Part shown: positions 21,646 through 29,668 of the stretch, piece by piece | Numbering within the stretch: the first letter of the stretch is position 1 | How the letters are laid out: each line of letters opens with the position of its first letter | From: Paraburkholderia silviterrae | GTDB taxonomy: Bacteria; Pseudomonadota; Gammaproteobacteria; Burkholderiales; Burkholderiaceae | DNA: 64,000 bases | Direction: 5' to 3' | Assembly: GCF_004353915.1 (NCBI RefSeq) | Contig: NZ_SMRP01000019.1 | Span: 62,001 to 126,000 of the forward strand | Translations under genes and position numbers: made by a program | Notes under the pieces: model-generated | The model's input: only the letters and a program-made list of their open reading frames with translations | Database searches by the model: none | Told to the model about the DNA's origin: nothing

Positions 21646-22119
21646 ATGAGACCCGCTGGATGGATACTGCTGGGCACGCTGGCCTTCGTCGCTTTCGCCG
21701 TTTGGTCGGAGAGCGTTGCAGCGAATACCGTGAGGCTCGCTGCGGCCTCGTCCTCGCCAGCCACGCCGATCGCGCAAGCCGCAGCAGCGCCGACGATCGC
21801 CATCGTTTCCGGCACGTGGGGGGCCAATTGCGGTGCGCCGCGCGGCAATGCCACGCGCGATCTCGCGCAGCACTGCGATGGCTTGCTTACCTGCGGGTAC
21901 GTGCTTGGCGCGCACGCGCCGGGCTCGCCATCGACTCCCGCGCCCAAGGCGCTGCCCTCCGGGCGCCAGATGACGTCCTTCGCGACATGCCGCGTGGACT
22001 ATCGCGCGCAATGGCGATGCGGCAGCCGCGAGTTTCATGACGCATCGCTCAGCGCAGGCGCCTCGCCCGGCGACACGCTCGTGCTGAGCTGCGTGCGCGA
22101 AAACGGGCCGGGACACTGA
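21646..22119 (+). CDS. Small secreted Cys-rich lectin-like protein
   Basis: A 157-residue exported protein from the ATG at 21646, behind GGAGG. A signal peptide (PAGWILLGTLAFVAFAVWSE) leads into a short linker. The mature domain has the spacing SGTWGANCGAPRGNATRDLA, HCDGLLTCGYVLG, CRVDYRAQWRCG. That pattern of Cys residues ending in a WRC-like motif resembles the SUEL/galactose-binding-lectin-like domains seen in secreted bacterial proteins. The assignment is by pattern only. It stands alone between the NarK leader and a convergent quinone reductase. Confidence 0.65.
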   Translation: MRPAGWILLGTLAFVAFAVWSESVAANTVRLAAASSSPATPIAQAAAAPTIAIVSGTWGANCGAPRGNATRDLAQHCDGLLTCGYVLGAHAPGSPSTPAPKALPSGRQMTSFATCRVDYRAQWRCGSREFHDASLSAGASPGDTLVLSCVRENGPGH

Positions 22120-22139
22120 AGCCCCGCCCTCCACGACCA

Positions 22140-22949
22140 TCACGCCCCCGATAGCGCTCCGGCCGTTACCGCCTGCTCGATATGCGCGGCAAAGCCGGTG
22201 CGGCCCGGCGCGATCTCGTCGCGCAACGTGAGCGCCGGAATCTCGTACGCCCCCGCATTCTGCGGACGAAACGCAATCGGCGCGGCGCTCCATAGCGTAT
22301 CGAGCCGCTCGCCCAATGCCTCACGCGTGGCCGCGAAGCGTTCTTCGTCCATGCGCCCGGTGCGATACACGACGAACGGCGGCAGCACGTCGAAGCCCGG
22401 GTAGTAGAGCACGCCATGCTGGATCGGAAACAGGATGTCGTCGATCGGCCCGTTGACGCCGCGCGCGCCGTAGTGCGACTCCCAGCCGCCCGCCGTCACG
22501 ACCAGCATCGCGCGCTTGCCCGCGAGCGTGCCTTCGCCATAGCGACTGCCCCAACGCTGGTCGGAATGCTCTCCCACGCCATAGCCGAACCCATAGGCAT
22601 AGACGCGCTCGATCCAGCCCTTGAGGATCGCGGGCATCGAAAACCACCAGAGCGGGAACTGCAGGATGACTGCGTCGGCCCACCGCCGCTTGTCCTGCTC
22701 GCACGCGATGTCCGTGCTTTGCGTGCCGCTCTCGAAAGCGTGCTTCGATTCGAGAGAAGGATTGAACGGCGCGGCGGCATCGCGCCCGGGCGCGTCCTGC
22801 GTATCCAGTACCGCCTTCCAGTTCATTGCGTAGAGGTCCGAAACCTGCACCGCATGGCCCGCCCGCGTGAGACGGTCGTGCGCGAAATCCTTGAGCGCCC
22901 CGTTGAGCGAGCGCGGCTCGGGATGGGCGTAGACGATGAGTACGTTCAT
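22140..22949 (-). CDS. Flavodoxin-fold NAD(P)H:quinone oxidoreductase
   Basis: A 269-residue protein of the NAD(P)H dehydrogenase (quinone)/MdaB group. The flavodoxin-like start MNVLIVYAHPEPRSLNGALK is followed by the FMN-binding stretch VILQFPLWWFSMPAILKGWI and the Gly-rich TAGGWESHYGARGVNGPIDD. It would reduce quinones or similar electrophiles with NAD(P)H. It is divergent from a LysR gene of which only the first codons remain (23049 onward), the usual arrangement for LysR-controlled quinone reductases, so its regulator has been lost here. Confidence 0.88.
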   Translation of the reverse strand: MNVLIVYAHPEPRSLNGALKDFAHDRLTRAGHAVQVSDLYAMNWKAVLDTQDAPGRDAAAPFNPSLESKHAFESGTQSTDIACEQDKRRWADAVILQFPLWWFSMPAILKGWIERVYAYGFGYGVGEHSDQRWGSRYGEGTLAGKRAMLVVTAGGWESHYGARGVNGPIDDILFPIQHGVLYYPGFDVLPPFVVYRTGRMDEERFAATREALGERLDTLWSAAPIAFRPQNAGAYEIPALTLRDEIAPGRTGFAAHIEQAVTAGALSGA

Positions 22950-23011
22950 GCTGAAGCTCCGCTGGTTGAATCGATCGGGTGAATGGCACTCAGCATAGGG
23001 AACCGTCTGCT

Positions 23012-23028
23012 ATATTTGAAATGAATAT
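23012..23028. promoter_or_regulatory. Candidate LysR-type operator
   Basis: A dyad ATATT-N7-AATAT with the T-N11-A form lies in the divergent region between the quinone reductase and the LysR remnant. It is placed where LysR proteins usually bind. The regulator itself is truncated, so the site may be unused. Confidence 0.4.
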
Positions 23029-23048
23029 CGGCAATGACAGGTATTACG

Positions 23049-23132
23049 ATGCTTAATCCACGCCGCCTCGATCTCAATCTGCGGGTCACGCTCGTGTTCG
23101 CCCACAAAATAAATAAAAAAAGAAAACAATAA
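23049..23132 (+). pseudogene. 5' remnant of a LysR-family regulator cut by an AT-rich junction
   Basis: The ATG at 23049 opens MLNPRRLDLNLRVTLVFAHK, which is how LysR proteins begin (the first helix before the HTH). The reading then runs into A-rich sequence (Lys/Asn codons) and stops at 23132. Only about 18 codons of the regulator survive. The sharp switch to AT-rich sequence at about 23105 marks a recombination or insertion junction. Confidence 0.7.
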
Positions 23133-23544
23133 AAACGAAAACAGGCGCCTGAGTATCACCCAATAAAAACCGAAACAAGTAAGACAACAGAAAGAAATAG
23201 GAGGATTCCGCCCAGACGGAGCGACGGAGCCAGTGATGCGGCGGCGATAACGCCCCTTATCGCGGCTTGCCGCCTGGCCCTCGCCGGATCCGCGAGGGCC
23301 ACCGGTACGGTGCGCCGCCCCGCCGGCTCATCGAGGCACGGCTGACGCAGACGTCTTCCCTTGTTGAGGCGGCAGGCCGCCACTCAGCTACTTCCGGTCT
23401 CGGCCAAAAACGGTCCTTCGCGAGGGTCACCACATCGCGGACGATCGGCACAAAAACGAGTGCCGATGACGGTAGTTGGGTGACGCGTCGAGGTCGCGAG
23501 AGCCGTGGACCATATGCATGCAGTGGCAGGCTCGTCATGTTTGT
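23133..23544. other. Gene-poor junction sequence
   Basis: AT-rich at its left end. A 75-codon minus-strand frame (23156-23383) ends in a hydrophobic stretch LGGILLFLSVVLLVSVFIG, but it has no clear ribosome-binding site and may be chance. No other gene is supported. Confidence 0.4.
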
Positions 23545-24207
23545 CTACACCATGACGTATCCGTACCGCATACCGAGCATCACTGCTTCGGTGCGATTGG
23601 TCGCGCCGAGTTTGCCGAAGATCGAGGAGAGGTGGAATTTCACCGTGTTGTCCGAGATATCGAGTTGCCGCGCGATCTCCTTGTTGCCGAGTCCGTCGGC
23701 GAGCATCGCCAGCACTTCGATCTCCCGTAAGGTCAAGGCTTCGAACGGTTCGCCGGATGCCATCTGGCTCGACGGTTTGCGTGCGGCCAGCAGCCTTGCG
23801 AGGAGGTCGGGCGAAAGCACGCAAAGGCCCGCGGCGACCGCTTCGATGGACACGACGATTTCGGCAGGTATCGCGTTGCGCGGCAGGATCGCCGTCGCAT
23901 CGGCGGGCAGCGCGTCAAGGCTCCAGTCGCTATCCGGGTCGTCGAGCAGCAGAACGAGCGCCGACGGTCCGTGTTCGAATAGCGTCTTGAGCGCGTCGCT
24001 CGCCTCCGGCTCGATGTCGGTCACGACCACATCCGGCACCGAACCGGCGAGGCAATCGACGAGCGTTTCGGCGTCGGCTGCGCTACCCAGGAACCCGAAT
24101 GCCGGGTTCGCCTCGACAAGCGTTTGCAGGCTTGCACGCACCTGCGGCGATGCCGCAATCACCGCGACCTGCACCGGCCCCATGTGTACCCTCTGTCCAT
24201 CCGACAT
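23545..24207 (-). CDS. NarL/LuxR-family regulator with a degenerate receiver domain
   Basis: A 220-residue protein with an N-terminal receiver-like domain and a C-terminal GerE-type HTH. The HTH is typical: LTLREIEVLAMLADGLGNKE then IARQLDISDNTVKFHLSSIF. In the receiver the phospho-acceptor position looks kept (DVVVTDIEPE), but the acidic pair expected after the first strand is IAASPQ rather than two Asp, and the conserved Lys region reads ILPRNA. It may therefore work without phosphorylation. It lies 18 bases downstream of an S1C protease gene on the same strand, so the two are probably co-transcribed. Confidence 0.85.
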   Translation of the reverse strand: MSDGQRVHMGPVQVAVIAASPQVRASLQTLVEANPAFGFLGSAADAETLVDCLAGSVPDVVVTDIEPEASDALKTLFEHGPSALVLLLDDPDSDWSLDALPADATAILPRNAIPAEIVVSIEAVAAGLCVLSPDLLARLLAARKPSSQMASGEPFEALTLREIEVLAMLADGLGNKEIARQLDISDNTVKFHLSSIFGKLGATNRTEAVMLGMRYGYVMV

Positions 24208-24225
24208 TTAGCCGCTTCCCGGACC

Positions 24226-25164
24226 TCACCTGCACGAATTCCGTTGGGGGCGTTCGCCCACTGTTACCGAACTCGCGTGGCGTTCGCCACCTCGGATCAA
24301 CGTGATTTGCAACTGCTGTCCAATGCTTGCGGAACCCAGCGCAGCGTGCACGTCGTCCATGTCGCGGCAAGGCCTGCCGTCCAGTTCGATCAGGACATCG
24401 CCTATGAGCACACCCGCCTGTTCTGCAGGACCGCCCGGCGCAAGCGAATTGATCAGCAATCCGCTATTGAACGGCAGGTTCAGTTTGTTCACCCACGCGT
24501 CTGGCAGGCTGACCTGCTGTGTGCCGACGCCAAGGTAGCCCCGCGAGACGCGCCCTTTAGCCAACAGTTCATCGGTGACGCGCTCCACAGTCATCCCGGG
24601 AATCACCATGCCGGCGCCGCGCATCAGTGCCGACGTGCAGATGCCCATGACATGCCCGCGCATATCTGCGAGGGCCGCCCCGGAGAAACCCGGGCGCAGA
24701 CCGCCGTCCAGTCGCACGAACGCATCGAGCTGTCCACCTCTCCACGTGCGCCAGGGACCACCTGTGCTGCCGATCACGCCAAAATCAGCGCTGACCCCGA
24801 GCTCGTCCGCACGCGCGACGGCGAGCGCCAGATGGCCCGGCTTCAGTGAGCGGGCGTCACCAGACTCGGCTGGGTCCAGGTCCACGCCGTCCAGCTTCAG
24901 CACGGCGAGGTCGGTGCCCAAATCCAGGCCCGCGAGGACTGCGGCGACCGTACTGCCGTCGGTCGATGTAACTTCGATCCCGTCCTCGCGCCTGATCGTG
25001 TGCGCAGCCGTCACGACGACGCCATGGCGCCAGATTACCCCACTTGACGGCATGCGATGCCGGCCGCGTACTGCCACAACGCTGCGTCCGACTCGCCCGA
25101 CAATGTCTGCCAGATTGTCCGAAAGATCCATCAAAGGATTTCCGCTCGAGGATGTGGTTTCCAT
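24226..25164 (-). CDS. S1C-type trypsin-like serine protease with PDZ domain
   Basis: A 312-residue DegP/DegS-like protease. The catalytic triad can be placed: His55 in VVVTAAHTI, Asp85 in LGTDLAVLKL, and Ser in RPGFSGAALAD (the usual GNSGG reads GFSGA). A PDZ domain fills the C-terminal third, including NSGLLINSLAPGGPAEQAGV and GDVLIELDGRPC. No signal peptide or TM segment is seen at the N-terminus (METTSSSGNPLMDLSDN), so it may be cytoplasmic, unlike DegP. It is the first gene of a probable two-gene operon with the LuxR-type regulator. Confidence 0.85.
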   Translation of the reverse strand: METTSSSGNPLMDLSDNLADIVGRVGRSVVAVRGRHRMPSSGVIWRHGVVVTAAHTIRREDGIEVTSTDGSTVAAVLAGLDLGTDLAVLKLDGVDLDPAESGDARSLKPGHLALAVARADELGVSADFGVIGSTGGPWRTWRGGQLDAFVRLDGGLRPGFSGAALADMRGHVMGICTSALMRGAGMVIPGMTVERVTDELLAKGRVSRGYLGVGTQQVSLPDAWVNKLNLPFNSGLLINSLAPGGPAEQAGVLIGDVLIELDGRPCRDMDDVHAALGSASIGQQLQITLIRGGERHASSVTVGERPQRNSCR

Positions 25165-25487
25165 TTCAAGTCTCCCGCCAATTGCGATACGCCCACTTTG
25201 TGCCTCGCGTCGTCGATTGCTTAGCTATCCTTTGCGGGTGGCGTTGTGACGACGGATTCACAATGACAGAAAGACAGGGGGTGCACACCACCCAAATGGG
25301 TAGCAGGGTAGACGCAGTGCGGGCTTCACGATGCAGCGAGAGGCTGACGGCGACCTGGCAGTTGTCCTCGTGCGCCATCCAATAAATCGGATCGACGCCG
25401 ATGTCCGACAGCGAAGCCAGAATGAAAATTCAGGATGCGTCGGACGTCACTCGCGACGGACTAACGCAGAGGCTCTTGTCATCACCT
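25165..25487. other. Intergenic stretch upstream of the protease operon
   Basis: No gene is supported here. It should hold the promoter of the protease-regulator operon and the 3' end of the DUF6130 transcript. Confidence 0.5.
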
Positions 25488-25961
25488 TCAGTGTGAGTGA
25501 GACGTGCCCTCTGGGACCGTGAACGTCACTATCTGCCTGCACTCAGTGCACCCAGCGAATACGTGGTGTTGAGCGTCGACCAACTCGACAAGCATCTTGT
25601 GCTGACCAGGTGGCAGACCCGCCACGCTGATTGTATTGACGTCATTCGCTTCTACCCAACCCCAAGGCAGATCGTCGATGTGTACGTGCAGATGCCCGAT
25701 TCGGGGAGACACGTTGAGCGCGGCTGCCCCGAACACCGGCAAGATATGCACGTTCTCCACCCGATATTGGATCCAGACGATGCCGTGGGCCAGACCTGCG
25801 GCAAGCGGCGTGGGATCCACAATCAGTTTGGGCGGGGGCTCGTTATCGATGGCGACGTACGGTGAGGCCACGCCGACCTCCCCTGTGCTCTGGGCGAAGG
25901 CGTTCGTTGCGAGCACGGTACCAGCCGCGACTGCGGCAAGCGTCTTGATCAGCATGTTCAT
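25488..25961 (-). CDS. Secreted DUF6130-family protein
   Basis: A 157-residue exported protein with signal peptide MNMLIKTLAAVAAGTVLATN (cleavage near AFA-QS). The mature part has the family-like stretches RIGHLHVHIDDLPWGWVEAN and GLPPGQHKMLVELVDAQHHV, rich in His, ending in HSH. The family has no established function; the His-rich core suggests metal or ligand binding. It is not obviously part of an operon. Confidence 0.72.
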   Translation of the reverse strand: MNMLIKTLAAVAAGTVLATNAFAQSTGEVGVASPYVAIDNEPPPKLIVDPTPLAAGLAHGIVWIQYRVENVHILPVFGAAALNVSPRIGHLHVHIDDLPWGWVEANDVNTISVAGLPPGQHKMLVELVDAQHHVFAGCTECRQIVTFTVPEGTSHSH

Positions 25962-26162
25962 TTGCGTTCTAACTATTTGATCCCCAGGGGGAAAATTTCG
26001 ATTAACTTGGCGTGCAATCGCCGGTCCGTGTCATGGCAGTTGCACAAGCGGACCCGGGGCCGAACCAAACGGCAGATCAATGCGAACAACATCGCATGGA
26101 CCTGACTAGCACGATTACATCGAGGAGCGCTCCAACGCATGCGCGTCGGAGCGCTTTGCACT

Positions 26163-27515
26163 TTAGGCGCGCAAGGGCCTTAATCCCGTGCGCACTTCGT
26201 TCGCGAAAATCATCGGTTCTTCCCATGCCGCGAAGTGCCCGCCCGTTTCAGGCTTGTTGAAGTAAATCAGGTTGTGATAGGCCTTTTCGGTCCAACTCTT
26301 CGGCGCCTGGTAGTTTTCACCCGGAAACGCGCTGACGGCGGCAGGCACGTTCACGTCGGCTGCGAGGAAGAAGTTCGCGTGCGACTCCCAGTAGAAACGC
26401 GCCGCCGAGATGCCGGTGTTGGTCAGCCAGTAAAGCGTGATGTCGTCGAGTACGTCGTCTCGCGTCAGCGCGCCTGCTGAATGACCGTTGACGGGATGAC
26501 CGAGCACGGCCGCGCTCAGCGCCGCTGCGGGCTGGCCGTAGCCATCGCCATGGTCGAGCAGCCAGGAAGCCAGCGCGACGGGCGAGTCGGCGAGTCCATA
26601 CAATGTCTGCGGGCGCGTACCCATTTCGAAAGCGTAGCCGCGCTTCTTCTTGAAGTTGGCGCTTAACTGCTCATACGCGTGCTTTTCCTCATCCGATAAG
26701 CCGGCAGGCATCGGGTCTCCCGCGGCCAGCGACTTCAGAATCTCGGCCGGAACGGAGGCAGGGAAGTTCACATGAATGCCGATCAGTTCGGGCGGCGCCT
26801 GTTTGGCCATGATGTTCGTGACAATCCCGCCGAGATCGCCGCCCTGCGAAGCAAAGCGCTCATAGCCGAGGCGCTTCATCAATGTGACCCACGCGCGCGC
26901 GGTGCGTTCCGGGCCCCAGCCCGTTGTGGTAGGTCTCGCCGAAAAGCCGTAACCGGGCAATGAGGGAATCACGAGATGAAACGCATCCGAAGCCGGCGCG
27001 CCATACGCAGTCGGATTGACGAGCGGGTCGATGATCTTGAACTGTTCGATGACCGAGCCGGGCCAGCCGTGGGTCACGATCAACGGCATCGCGTTTTCGT
27101 GCTTCGAGCGCACGTGGATGAAATGGATATCGAGTCCGTCAATCTCAGTGATGAACTGTGGATACGAATTCAACCGTGATTCGCATTTGCGCCAGTCGTA
27201 GCCGGTTGCCCAATACTGGGCGAGTCCCTGAATGGTGGCGAGCTGAATGCCCTGTGATTCGTCGGGCACCGTCTCGCGATCCGGCCAGCGCGTGGCTTTG
27301 ATGCGGCGCCGCATGTCGGTAAGCTGCGACTCGGGGACGTGAACGCGGAACGGCCGGATCGCCGTCTTGTCGCCATTCGCGGGTTCGGTGATCTTGCCGA
27401 TTGCAGGGCTCGTTTGCGCGAAGGCGAGCCGGCTCAGCGAGCCTGCCGCGAGCGCCGCGGCGGCCACGCCGACAAAGTGCCGGCGCGATGAGGATTGGGG
27501 CGTGTCTGTTGACAT
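26163..27515 (-). CDS. Epoxide hydrolase, alpha/beta fold with N-terminal EHN domain, Tat-exported
   Basis: A 450-residue protein starting with a twin-arginine signal (SSRRHFVGVAAAALAAGSLS). The EHN domain follows (FRVHVPESQLTDMRRRIKAT), then the hydrolase core: oxyanion segment HGWPGS, nucleophile Asp in SQGGDLGGIV, lid Tyr residues, and catalytic His in ETGGHFAAWEEP. Family members open epoxides to diols. It ends the operon and begins 22 bases after the NmrA-like gene, behind AGGAG. A partial homologue lies at the right edge of the window. Confidence 0.92.
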   Translation of the reverse strand: MSTDTPQSSSRRHFVGVAAAALAAGSLSRLAFAQTSPAIGKITEPANGDKTAIRPFRVHVPESQLTDMRRRIKATRWPDRETVPDESQGIQLATIQGLAQYWATGYDWRKCESRLNSYPQFITEIDGLDIHFIHVRSKHENAMPLIVTHGWPGSVIEQFKIIDPLVNPTAYGAPASDAFHLVIPSLPGYGFSARPTTTGWGPERTARAWVTLMKRLGYERFASQGGDLGGIVTNIMAKQAPPELIGIHVNFPASVPAEILKSLAAGDPMPAGLSDEEKHAYEQLSANFKKKRGYAFEMGTRPQTLYGLADSPVALASWLLDHGDGYGQPAAALSAAVLGHPVNGHSAGALTRDDVLDDITLYWLTNTGISAARFYWESHANFFLAADVNVPAAVSAFPGENYQAPKSWTEKAYHNLIYFNKPETGGHFAAWEEPMIFANEVRTGLRPLRA

Positions 27516-27537
27516 GGGAGCGGTCTCCTGCCTGGGT

Positions 27538-28470
27538 TCAACGTGTTGTGTTGCGCGTGAAGTCTGCGATGTGCAGTTTCACGAAGTCGTACATGCTCAT
27601 GGGTTTGCGGCCCGTGAGTTCGAACAGGTCGTTCGTCATGCGGTCGTATCGTCCCTGTACGTGGAGGTCGGCCATTACGACCAGATGCCTGACGACATGA
27701 TCGGGAATGCCGAGTTCGCGCAATTTGTCCGACCACGGCGCGACAGGCACATTCCGGTAACGGATGGGCCGGCCGAGCGCGTCCGAAAAGACACGCGCGG
27801 CCTGTTCGAGATCCGTTGATTCAAGGCCAGTCAGGTTATAGATCTTGCCGAGATGCGGTGCCGGATTCTCGAGAATGACCGAAACCGCATTTGCGACGTC
27901 AACCGCAGAAATGGGCGACGTCTTGCTGTTGCCAAGCGGCAGCGCAAGTTCGTCGTTGTCGCGCACGCCGGTTGCGCCGAGCGTCAGGAAGAAGCTCTCG
28001 AGAAACGCCGTGGGCCGGACCGTGACGACGGGCAGCCCCGACCACTGCAAGACCTGCTCGGCAAGCCAGTGCAGCTTGTGCTGGGGGCTGTCGGTCGTTG
28101 CCGTGATGCTCATTTCCGTGACGGTCATCTGCGACATGTTCACGATGGCTTCGACGCCATAATGACGCGCCACGGCAGCAAAATTGACCGTTGCTTCGAG
28201 ATACGCTGGGGATACGGACATGCCGAAGTAGACGCGCGAACAGCCTTCGATTGCGCGGTGCATCGAGGCGAGATCGGTCAGATCGCCGACCACGACTTCG
28301 GCGCCAAGGCCGCGCAACTCGTTCGCGCGATCGTCGTCCTTGCGGACCAGCGCCCGCACTTTATAGCCTTTCGCGAGCAGTGACGTTGTCACGTTGCGCC
28401 CAATTCCACCAATCGCGCCTCCGGCGCCCGTCACGAGAATGGGCCGATCGTGGGCAGGATTCGTTGTCAT
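27538..28470 (-). CDS. NmrA-family NAD(P)-binding protein
   Basis: A 310-residue Rossmann-fold protein of the atypical SDR/NmrA group. The dinucleotide motif reads VTGAGGAIGGIGRNV and is followed by VVVGDLTDLASMHRAIEGCS. The YxxxK catalytic motif of true dehydrogenases is not obvious, so it could be a redox sensor or an NADPH-dependent reductase. A dyad of ATGCATAT/ATATGCAT lies upstream of its start at 28512-28533. Confidence 0.85.
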   Translation of the reverse strand: MTTNPAHDRPILVTGAGGAIGGIGRNVTTSLLAKGYKVRALVRKDDDRANELRGLGAEVVVGDLTDLASMHRAIEGCSRVYFGMSVSPAYLEATVNFAAVARHYGVEAIVNMSQMTVTEMSITATTDSPQHKLHWLAEQVLQWSGLPVVTVRPTAFLESFFLTLGATGVRDNDELALPLGNSKTSPISAVDVANAVSVILENPAPHLGKIYNLTGLESTDLEQAARVFSDALGRPIRYRNVPVAPWSDKLRELGIPDHVVRHLVVMADLHVQGRYDRMTNDLFELTGRKPMSMYDFVKLHIADFTRNTTR

Positions 28471-28511
28471 ATCACATTACCTTTGAAGGAGAAAAATCAG
28501 TTGATTTATGT

Positions 28512-28533
28512 ATGCATATACACATATATGCAT
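28512..28533. promoter_or_regulatory. Inverted repeat ATGCATAT-N6-ATATGCAT upstream of the NmrA gene
   Basis: A perfect 8-bp inverted repeat with a 6-base spacer in the 108-base gap between the alpha/beta hydrolase and NmrA genes. Its half-sites share GCATAT with the palindromes at 30708 and 31213, so it may bind the same MarR-type regulator. Confidence 0.45.
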
Positions 28534-28578
28534 GGAATTGTGCGCGTGCACACGTCGATCAACGCGTCGATCGCGGCA

Positions 28579-29625
28579 TCATTCGCGTGCGCTTTGCAGA
28601 AAGTCGAGCATTGACTTCGCAACCCGCTCGGGCTGCTCCTCCTGGATAAAGTGCCCACTGTTTTCTACGTCAACGGCGCTCATGTTGACCGCCTTATCTC
28701 CGACGACCATTTTCATCCACTTGTATGCGGGACCGCCCATCACGAGAACGGGCATTTGCAGCTGGCCATAATTCCTGTTGTCGCTGATGTCCTGAGGGAA
28801 GGCCTGATACCACGCGTTGCCCGCGCGGATCGCGGCGGCGCTGTTATAGGCGTGCTCGTACACGGCGCGGTCGCGCATGTCGACTGCTTTCTCGTTCACA
28901 AGAAAGTAGTGGAAGAGCCAGTCCTGTTCAAGCCGGACCCGGCCTGCGAGCAGTTGCTCCGGCAAACCGCTGACCTGATTGAATGCAAACCACCACAGGT
29001 TCGGGCGCGCCGAGCCCAGCCTGTCACCGTATGCGCCATTGGCGGGTAGAAGCGGAAACGTCTGCAGGCTATCGTCGGGATGCGGAAACTCCATCATCAC
29101 CAGCTTGTCGGTGGCTTCCGGATAGTTTTCCGCGTAGGCGAACGCCACAGCCGAGCCGATGTCGTGTCCCGCGATCGCAACCTTGTCGTATCCAAGCGAT
29201 TGCGTCAGTTCATGGATATCGGCGGCCATCGTTTTCTTGTCGTAACCGTCAGTGGGTTTCGACGACGCGCCCATGCCGCGCAGATCCACCACGATCACGG
29301 TGTAATGCTCGGCGAGCGCCGGCATGATCTTGTGGAAGGTCCACCACGTTTCGGGCCAACCGGGCAGCAACACGAGCGGTTCGCCCTTGCCGCCGATCAC
29401 ATAATGCAGCCGTACGCCGTTCACGGTTGCATAGCCATTTCTGAATCCGGGCAGCGACTTCACCAGCGTGCTGTCCGAAATATCGGTCTTTGCGGCTGCG
29501 GGCTTGTGCGCATGCGTTGCGGCGGGTGCATCCGTCGTGGACGTCTGCGTGTAGCCGGGCGAGGCGGTCGCCATCAGCGCCGTAACGACGATGCTCGCGC
29601 AGCCGGTCCTGAACATTGCTTTCAA
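28579..29625 (-). CDS. Secreted alpha/beta hydrolase (haloalkane dehalogenase/epoxide hydrolase-like)
   Basis: About 348 residues. I choose the TTG at 29625 because GAAGGAGG stands six bases before it; the ATG at 29616 is three codons in. A signal peptide (FRTGCASIVVTALMATASPG) precedes the fold. Core motifs: oxyanion segment LLPGWPETWW, nucleophile Asp in AIAGHDIGSAVAFA, and catalytic His in VENSGHFIQEEQPE. The Asp nucleophile points to epoxide, haloalkane or fluoroacetate chemistry rather than ester cleavage. It lies between the nitrilase and NmrA genes in one operon. Confidence 0.88.
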   Translation of the reverse strand: MKAMFRTGCASIVVTALMATASPGYTQTSTTDAPAATHAHKPAAAKTDISDSTLVKSLPGFRNGYATVNGVRLHYVIGGKGEPLVLLPGWPETWWTFHKIMPALAEHYTVIVVDLRGMGASSKPTDGYDKKTMAADIHELTQSLGYDKVAIAGHDIGSAVAFAYAENYPEATDKLVMMEFPHPDDSLQTFPLLPANGAYGDRLGSARPNLWWFAFNQVSGLPEQLLAGRVRLEQDWLFHYFLVNEKAVDMRDRAVYEHAYNSAAAIRAGNAWYQAFPQDISDNRNYGQLQMPVLVMGGPAYKWMKMVVGDKAVNMSAVDVENSGHFIQEEQPERVAKSMLDFLQSARE

Positions 29626-29668
29626 AGCAAATCCTCCTTCGATAAAGGGGCAATTCGAAGTTCGCAGG

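Noticed and set aside
23156-23383. Small membrane peptide ending in LGGILLFLSVVLLVSVFIG
   Set aside because: The hydrophobic stretch comes from AT-rich junction sequence and there is no convincing start; kept only as a remark.
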